64,000 nucleotides of DNA from NCBI RefSeq assembly GCF_043226085.1, contig NZ_CP171225.1:2666001-2730000 (forward strand), written 5' to 3'. The stretch's first letter is position 1. The number at the start of each line of letters is the position of its first letter. The notes beneath the pieces are model-generated. The model was given only the letters and a program-made list of their open reading frames with translations. It made no database searches and was not told where the DNA came from. Origin of the DNA: Amaricoccus sp003258405. GTDB taxonomy: Bacteria > Pseudomonadota > Alphaproteobacteria > Rhodobacterales > Rhodobacteraceae. The position numbers and the translations under genes are program-made. Positions 58,946 to 64,000 of the stretch are shown piece by piece.

Positions 58946-60595
58946 TCAGCCGTTCCCGGCTGGAGCGTCCGCCGATGCCGCCGGTGTCGGCGCCTTCAGG
59001 GTCGCGGCGGTGAGCCGGGTCACGTGGTCGTCGAAATAGGCCTTGAGCGCGGGGAAGGCATCGGTCAGGCGGAGGAAGTCCTCGGCCGTCAGCAGGAGCA
59101 CCTTCGAATCCTCGAGCGCGCGTACCGTGCCGGTGCGAAGCCCGCTCCCGAGCAGGACGCGTTCGCCGAAATGATCGCCGGGGCCGAGCACCCGGACGAT
59201 CTCCTTGCCGTCCTCGCCGGGGATGCGCTGTTCGACCTTGCCCTCGACCAGGGTGTAGAAGCCGTCGGCGCGATTGCCGCGTTCGAAGATGCGGTCGCCA
59301 GCGCGGTAGTGGACGTAACTGACCCCGCCCTGGATCTGGGTCTTCACCTGCACGGTGTTGCGCGACAGGACGGAATCGCTCACCCAGTTGAGGAGCACGC
59401 GGAGCTTGGTGCTGAAGCCGGGCAGGAAGCTCAGGTAGTAGGTGCGCCAGAGCAGCCAGGCGCTGAAGCCGGTGAGGCGCATGCCGAAGACCTCGGCCAC
59501 GCCGCGCCGTCCGCCGAGCGAAGCGAGCGCACCCTTGGACTTGTAGTCGAAGGGGGTCAGCGGGCTGCCCTCGAGGGTCGCCTTGATGTTCCTCGCGAGG
59601 AGACGGGCCTCGCGCACCGCGAACTGGGCGGTCGGGGGAGCGAAATCCTTGCGGTCCTTGGCGTCGTCCTTCATCGGGATCAGGGCGCAGTCGCCGAGAG
59701 ACCAGATATTCTCGGTGCTGCGAACCCGGAGCGTGCGCTCGACATCGGCCCGGCCGTGGGCCTTCGGGATGTCGACCTTCTGGAGCAGTGGCGAGGGCGC
59801 GTTGCCGATGGTGGCCACGATCGTACGGGTGCCGAAGACTTCGCCGTCGGAGGTGGTGACGCTGGTGCCGGTCGCACGCGCAACACCTGTCTTGAGCTTG
59901 ATCTCGATGCCGCGCTTCTCGAGCAGCTTGTGTGCATAGCTCGCAAGCGACTCCGGCAGCTCGGCGAGCACGCGGTCGGCGAATTCCACCACGACCACCC
60001 GGATCTCGGACGGATCGATATTGGGATAGAACTTCAGCGAGCGGTCGATCAGCTCCTTCATCTCGCCGACCGTCTCGATCCCGGAGAAGCCCGCGCCGAT
60101 GACGGTGAAGGTCAGAAGCTCCTTCTTGACCTCGGGCAGCTGCGTGATGTCGGCATGCTCGAGCTTGTCGATGACATGGTTGCGCAGCCGGAAGGCATCG
60201 CTCACGTTCTTCATGGTGAAGGCGTGATCGGAGAGGCCCGGGAAGCGCGAGAGGTCGACGACCTGGCCGAGCGCGAGCACCAGGTGATCGTAGCTCACCT
60301 GGGTGTAGCGGCGTTGCAGGCCCTGGAAGATCGTCACGGTCTTGCTCGCGACGTCGACGTCGAAGACCGAGGCCTGCCGGACCTTCACGCCGGGCAGCAG
60401 AAGCCGCAGGGGCGCGATTGCATCCCGCGTCGTGATCGAGCCCGCGGCCACTTCTGGCAGCAGGGGCTGGAACACGAAATGATTGGTTTCATTGATGAGT
60501 TCGATTTCGACCTGGCCCGCAAGCGAGCGATGAAGCTCTTTCGCGGCGAACATGCCGGCGAAGCCGCCCCCGAGTATGAGAACGCGCGGTTTCAT
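58946..60595 (-). CDS. Type II NADH dehydrogenase fused to a cyclic-nucleotide-binding domain
   Basis: 549 residues. Residues about 1-420 form an NDH-2-like flavoprotein: MKPRVLILGGGFAGMFAAKE (FAD), INETNHFVFQPLLPEVAAG, FTVIGAGFSGIETVGEMKEL (NADH) and NIWSLGDCALIP, followed by FDYKSKGALASLGGRRGVAE and an amphipathic membrane-binding stretch (LLWRTYYLSFLPGFSTKLRV). Residues about 440-535 are an added Crp-like beta roll: YRAGDRIFERGNRADGFYTL then GPGDHFGERVLLGSGLRTG and TVRALEDSKVLLLTAEDF. The GE...RTGTVRA phrase fits a phosphate-binding cassette. Thus NADH oxidation may be gated by a nucleotide. A Pro/Ala tail ends it. Confidence 0.9.
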   Translation of the reverse strand: MKPRVLILGGGFAGMFAAKELHRSLAGQVEIELINETNHFVFQPLLPEVAAGSITTRDAIAPLRLLLPGVKVRQASVFDVDVASKTVTIFQGLQRRYTQVSYDHLVLALGQVVDLSRFPGLSDHAFTMKNVSDAFRLRNHVIDKLEHADITQLPEVKKELLTFTVIGAGFSGIETVGEMKELIDRSLKFYPNIDPSEIRVVVVEFADRVLAELPESLASYAHKLLEKRGIEIKLKTGVARATGTSVTTSDGEVFGTRTIVATIGNAPSPLLQKVDIPKAHGRADVERTLRVRSTENIWSLGDCALIPMKDDAKDRKDFAPPTAQFAVREARLLARNIKATLEGSPLTPFDYKSKGALASLGGRRGVAEVFGMRLTGFSAWLLWRTYYLSFLPGFSTKLRVLLNWVSDSVLSRNTVQVKTQIQGGVSYVHYRAGDRIFERGNRADGFYTLVEGKVEQRIPGEDGKEIVRVLGPGDHFGERVLLGSGLRTGTVRALEDSKVLLLTAEDFLRLTDAFPALKAYFDDHVTRLTAATLKAPTPAASADAPAGNG

Positions 60596-60639
60596 ACCCC
60601 AATTCCCCCATGGTTGCGCCGGCTCCCCACGCGCCGGCT

Positions 60640-60675
60640 GAAAAGCGACACGCCCGGCGGATGCCGCCGGGCGTG
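60640..60675 (-). terminator. Rho-independent terminator of gap
   Basis: CACGCCCGGCGG and CCGCCGGGCGTG form 12 perfect pairs with a three-base loop at 60649-60675; on the minus strand TGTCGCTTTT follows, a short T-tract. It lies 27 bases past the gap stop and separates gap from the NDH-2 gene, so that gene probably has its own promoter or depends on read-through. Confidence 0.75.
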
Positions 60676-60701
60676 CGTGAATTCCGGAAGAGCGGTGCCG
60701 C

Positions 60702-61703
60702 TCAGATGAGTTTTCCGAACGCGACCGAGGTGTCGGCCATGCGGTTCGAGAAGCCCCACTCGTTGTCGTACCAGGACATGATGCGAACCAGCGTGCCATC
60801 CATCACCTTGGTCTGATCCATGTGGAAGACCGAGGAATGGGAGTCGTGGTTGAAGTCCGTGGAGACGTTCTTCTCTTCGGTGTAGCCGAGAATGCCCTTG
60901 AGCGGGCCGTCGGCGGCTTCCTTGATCGCCGCGTTGATTTCCTCGACCGTGGTCGACTTCTTCGCGATGAACTTCAGGTCGACGACCGAGACGTTGGGCG
61001 TCGGCACGCGGATCGCGACGCCGTCGAGCTTGCCGTTGAGTTCCGGCAGCACGAGGCCCACGGCCTTTGCCGCACCCGTCGAGGTCGGGATCATCGAGAG
61101 CGCCGCGGCGCGGGCCCGGTAGAGATCCTTGTGCATCGTGTCGAGCGTCGGCTGGTCGCCGGTGTAGCTGTGGATCGTGGTCATGAAGCCCTTCTCGATC
61201 CCGATGGCGTTGTTCAGCACATAGGCGACAGGAGCAAGGCAGTTCGTGGTGCAGGACGCGTTCGAGATGACGAGGTCGTCCTTGGTCAGCGCGTCGTGGT
61301 TGACGCCGTAGACGATCGTCTTGTCGGCGCCGGAGGCCGGCGCGGACACGATCACGCGCTTGGAACCGTTCTCGAGGTGAAGGGCGGCCTTCTCACGCGC
61401 GGTGAAGATGCCGGTGCATTCGAGCGCGATGTCGACATCGCCCCAAGGCAGCGCCTTCGGGTCACGCTCGGCGGTTACCTTGATCGGGCCGCGGCCGACG
61501 TCGATCGTGTCGCCGGAGACCGTGACGGTGCCCGGGAAACGGCCGTGCACCGAGTCGTAGCGCACGAGATGCGCGTTGGTCTCGACGGGCCCGAGGTCGT
61601 TGATGGCGACCACTTCGATATCATTGCGGCCCGATTCGACGATCGCGCGCAGCACGTTGCGTCCAATGCGGCCAAATCCGTTGATCGCCACCTTAACGGT
61701 CAT
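60702..61703 (-). CDS. gap: Type I glyceraldehyde-3-phosphate dehydrogenase
   Basis: 333 residues. NAD-binding opening VAINGFGRIGRNVLRA, then Asp35 in AINDLGPVETNA (favours NAD over NADP). Active-site Cys151 is in ISNASCTTNCLAPVAYVLNN, and MTTIHSYTGDQPTLD and SMIPTSTGAAKAVGLVLPEL follow. The C-terminal block SWYDNEWGFSNRMADT is intact. Converts glyceraldehyde-3-phosphate to 1,3-bisphosphoglycerate. It begins 15 bases after glpK on the same strand, so glycerol phosphorylation and lower glycolysis may be expressed together. Confidence 0.97.
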   Translation of the reverse strand: MTVKVAINGFGRIGRNVLRAIVESGRNDIEVVAINDLGPVETNAHLVRYDSVHGRFPGTVTVSGDTIDVGRGPIKVTAERDPKALPWGDVDIALECTGIFTAREKAALHLENGSKRVIVSAPASGADKTIVYGVNHDALTKDDLVISNASCTTNCLAPVAYVLNNAIGIEKGFMTTIHSYTGDQPTLDTMHKDLYRARAAALSMIPTSTGAAKAVGLVLPELNGKLDGVAIRVPTPNVSVVDLKFIAKKSTTVEEINAAIKEAADGPLKGILGYTEEKNVSTDFNHDSHSSVFHMDQTKVMDGTLVRIMSWYDNEWGFSNRMADTSVAFGKLI

Positions 61704-61718
61704 AGAGTGTCCCTTCCG

Positions 61719-63224
61719 TCATGCCTGTCGGCTCAGAGTGCGGCTGACGGAATCTCGCCAGCCGGCATAAACTTCCTCTCGCCGTATCGCGTCAAGTTCG
61801 GGCACGAACCTGCGCTCGAGCGCCCATCCCTTCGCGAATTCGGCGGGACCGGGATACAGTCCTGCGCGCATTCCCGCAAGCCATGCTGCGCCGAGTGCCG
61901 TGGTTTCGCGCACGCGCGGCCGATCGACAACTGTCCCGAGCACATTGGCGAGACACTGGATGGTCCAGTCCGAGGCGGTCATGCCGCCATCGACCCGGAG
62001 CGGCCCGAGCGCGATCTCGCCCGCGCCCGACTGCGCCCAGTCCGCCTGCATCGCTTCCCAGAGGTCGCGGGTCTGGAAGGCGACGCTCTCGAGCGCGGCG
62101 CGCGCGATGTCGGCCGGGCCGGTATCGCGCGTGATCCCGAAGATGGCGCCACGGCAATCCGGGTCCCAGTAGGGTGCGCCGAGGCCGGTGAAGGCAGGTA
62201 CGAGATAGAGCCTGCGCGCGGGGTCGGCGGCTTCGGCCAGCGTCTGGCTCTCGGCGGCGGTGCGGATGAGCCCGAGCCCGTCGCGGAGCCATTGCACCAC
62301 GGCGCCGGCGATGAAGATCGCGCCTTCAAGCGCGTAGGTGGTCTGGCCATCCAGCCGGTAGGCGATGGTGCCGAGCAGGCGGTTCCGGCTTGTGACGAGC
62401 GTCGGGCCGGTGTTGAGAAGCGCAAAGCAGCCGGTGCCGTAGGTCGACTTCATCATGCCGGGTTCGAAACAGGCCTGGCCGACGGTCGCGGCCTGCTGGT
62501 CTCCGGCCACGCCGAGAATCGGGATCGCGGCGCCGAGGATGCCGGGCTCGGTGGAGCCGAATTCGGCGGCGCAGTCGAGCACCTCCGGCAGCATCGCCAT
62601 CGGGATGCCGAGCAGGGCACAGAGCTCCTCGTCCCAGCAGCCGCGGCGGATGTCGTATAGCATGGTGCGTGCGGCGTTGGTGGCGTCGGTGACATGGGCC
62701 TTGCCGCCGGTCAGCCGCCAGATGAGGTAGCTGTCCACCGTGCCGAAGGCGAGGCGCCCGGCTTCGGCCGCGGCGCGGGCGCCTTCGGTGTTCTCGAGGA
62801 TCCAGCGGATCTTGGTGCCGGAGAAATAGGGGTCGATGATGAGACCGGTGCGTTCGGTCACCAGCGCCTCGTGCCCCGCCTCGCGCAGTTCGGCGCAGAA
62901 GGGCGCGGTGCGGCGGTCCTGCCAGACGATGGCGCGGCTCACCGGTTGGCTGCTCTCGCGGTCCCAGACGAGGGTGGTCTCGCGCTGGTTGGTGATGCCG
63001 ATGGCCGTGATCTCGCGCGCCTCGAGCCCGGCCTTCGCGATCGCCTCGCGCGCCGTGGCGACGGTGCTCTCCCAGATGTCCTCCGGCGCATGCTCGACCC
63101 AGCCCGAGGCCGGGAAGTGCTGCGGAAACTCCTGCTGCGCCATGGCCACGAGCGAGAGGGCCTCGTCGAAGACGAGGGCGCGCGTCGAGGTGGTTCCCTG
63201 GTCGATGGCGAGAACGTGTTTCAT
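61719..63224 (-). CDS. glpK: Glycerol kinase GlpK
   Basis: 501 residues. FGGY-family kinase that makes glycerol-3-phosphate. MKHVLAIDQGTTSTRALVFD is the phosphate-binding opening; GITNQRETTLVWDRESSQPV, AIVWQDRRTAPFC, SGTKIRWILEN, HVTDATNAARTMLYDIRRG, STYGTGCFALLNTG and FTGLGAPYWDPDCRGAIFG follow in order, and RVDGGMTASDWTIQCLAN is the ATP site. The start at 63224 is fixed by GGAGGAGAC just upstream; the upstream open frame is rejected. Regulation by the divergent DeoR/GlpR gene is likely. Confidence 0.97.
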   Translation of the reverse strand: MKHVLAIDQGTTSTRALVFDEALSLVAMAQQEFPQHFPASGWVEHAPEDIWESTVATAREAIAKAGLEAREITAIGITNQRETTLVWDRESSQPVSRAIVWQDRRTAPFCAELREAGHEALVTERTGLIIDPYFSGTKIRWILENTEGARAAAEAGRLAFGTVDSYLIWRLTGGKAHVTDATNAARTMLYDIRRGCWDEELCALLGIPMAMLPEVLDCAAEFGSTEPGILGAAIPILGVAGDQQAATVGQACFEPGMMKSTYGTGCFALLNTGPTLVTSRNRLLGTIAYRLDGQTTYALEGAIFIAGAVVQWLRDGLGLIRTAAESQTLAEAADPARRLYLVPAFTGLGAPYWDPDCRGAIFGITRDTGPADIARAALESVAFQTRDLWEAMQADWAQSGAGEIALGPLRVDGGMTASDWTIQCLANVLGTVVDRPRVRETTALGAAWLAGMRAGLYPGPAEFAKGWALERRFVPELDAIRREEVYAGWRDSVSRTLSRQA

Positions 63225-63408
63225 GCGGGCGTCTCCTCCTCCCCTTCGGCGGCCTCTCGGGCGGGCCGCTCCTTGTGGTCTCCACCCGCCTTGTCGCAGG
63301 CCGGGGCGGGGTGCGTCGAGTCCCTCGGGCGTTTTGGCCGGCGCGGGCCGGTGTTGCGCCATCGGGAGGCCGGGACTAGAAATGTGACAGGAGGCCGGCA
63401 GACCCCAC

Positions 63409-64000
63409 ATGGCGCAAAACTTTCGACATTCCGAGATCCTCGCCATCGCGCGCGAGGCGGGCAAGGTCACCGTCGAGGACCTGGCGGCGAAGTTCAACGT
63501 TACCGCCCAGACCATTCGCCGCGACCTTGCCGAGCTTTGCGACATCGGTCAGCTCACGCGGGTCCATGGTGGCGCGACGATCCCCTCGGGCGTGATCGCG
63601 CTCGGCTACGAGGACCGGCGCTCGATCGCGTCCGATGCCAAGGAGAGGATGGCGCGCATGGTCGCAGAGCAGATCCCCGACGGGGTCTCGATCTTCCTCA
63701 ACATCGGCACCACCACGGAGGCGGTGGCGCGCGCGCTGCTCAAGCACCGCAACCTGATGGTGGTGACGAACAATCTCAATGTCGCGAACATCCTTGCGAC
63801 CTCGCCCAACTGCGAGGTGATCGTGACCGGCGGCATGCTCCGGCGCTCCGACGGCGGGCTGGTGGGCGAGGTCACGGCCGAATTCATCGGGCAGTTCAAG
63901 GTGGATTACGCGATCATCGGTTCGGCGGCGGTCGATCCCGACGGCTCGCTCCTCGACTATGATTTCCGCGAGGTGCGCGTGGCGCAGGCGATCATCAAGA
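63409..64000 (+). CDS. glpR: DeoR family regulator, GlpR-like (3' end outside window)
   Basis: 197 residues are visible and the frame is still open at the window edge. The DeoR helix-turn-helix is at the N-terminus: HSEILAIAREAGKVTVEDL, then FNVTAQTIRRDLAELC and LTRVHGGATIPSG. The sensor (phosphosugar-binding) domain follows, with LNIGTTTEAVARALL, VVTNNLNVANIL, VTGGMLRRSDGGLVGEV and the late AIIGSAAVDPDGSLLDYD. The gene is divergent from glpK, 184 bases apart. The name rests on this context and on likeness to glycerol-3-phosphate repressors. ACAGGAGG stands before the ATG. Confidence 0.85.
   Translation, partial: MAQNFRHSEILAIAREAGKVTVEDLAAKFNVTAQTIRRDLAELCDIGQLTRVHGGATIPSGVIALGYEDRRSIASDAKERMARMVAEQIPDGVSIFLNIGTTTEAVARALLKHRNLMVVTNNLNVANILATSPNCEVIVTGGMLRRSDGGLVGEVTAEFIGQFKVDYAIIGSAAVDPDGSLLDYDFREVRVAQAIIK

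Overview
The window is GC-rich, densely coded DNA that looks like the chromosome of an alphaproteobacterium of the Rhodobacterales (Rhodobacter/Paracoccus-like). This placement is inferred from gene content and neighbourhoods: leuC/leuD with an exonuclease-phosphatase-like gene beside leuD, an IalB-like gene before rlmN, a HIG1-type small membrane protein before a PduO-type cobalamin adenosyltransferase, pntAB, a two-gene yjbH-yjbF unit and several small conserved proteins. I see no rRNA, tRNA, CRISPR array, insertion sequence or phage module. Almost everything is ordinary chromosomal housekeeping or accessory metabolism.

Layout. 0-10 kb: the end of a GST gene, a VOC protein, leuD and leuC (separated by about 4 kb holding a YdcF protein, a long tetratricopeptide-repeat gene and a DHFR-like gene), a methyltransferase and a universal stress protein. 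10-16 kb: a class-3 (ReAV-like) asparaginase, an IalB-like protein, rlmN with a GNAT gene, then a cell-envelope patch of two L,D-transpeptidases around a CAP-domain lipoprotein. 16-24 kb: recO with the wreck of a HAD phosphatase gene just upstream, chrA, sfsA, a CinA-N/MoaB-like protein, a K+/H+ antiporter, an SDR, a HIG1 protein and a cobalamin adenosyltransferase. 24-35 kb: yjbH-yjbF (surface polysaccharide), a YeeZ-like epimerase, a periplasmic TPR protein whose end overlaps queG, a GST, mtgA, a PHB-depolymerase-like esterase, map with an ATC-hydrolase-like gene, a methyltransferase and a DUF486 membrane protein. 35-45 kb: a DUF2946-like plus PepSY reductase-like pair, a Crp-type regulator divergent from an arylsulfatase, a Na/Pi symporter and a YnjBCD-type ABC transporter. 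45-53 kb: pntAB (proton-translocating transhydrogenase), grxB, an orphan protein with an eCIS-cargo-like N-terminus, a split MnmC pair (FAD oxidoreductase and MnmD), an EamA transporter and a DUF3047 protein. 53-59 kb: the most unusual locus, with an animal-type haem peroxidase gene converging on a YcaO-SARP operon. 59-64 kb: an NDH-2 type dehydrogenase fused to a cyclic-nucleotide-binding domain, gap, glpK and a divergent DeoR/GlpR regulator that runs off the end.

How genes work together. leuC and leuD supply the two subunits of isopropylmalate isomerase. yjbH/yjbF form one exported outer-membrane/lipoprotein unit. ynjB-C-D form one ABC importer. pntA/pntB form one membrane enzyme. glpK, gap and glpR suggest glycerol use feeding lower glycolysis, with the type-II NADH dehydrogenase next door reoxidising NADH. 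The YcaO-SARP-peroxidase locus is the best candidate for an undescribed system: a possible peptide- or protein-modifying enzyme with its own SARP-type regulator and an oxidative enzyme. The peroxidase frame contains a perfect internal Shine-Dalgarno and a run of rare codons exactly where a second 135-residue product would start.
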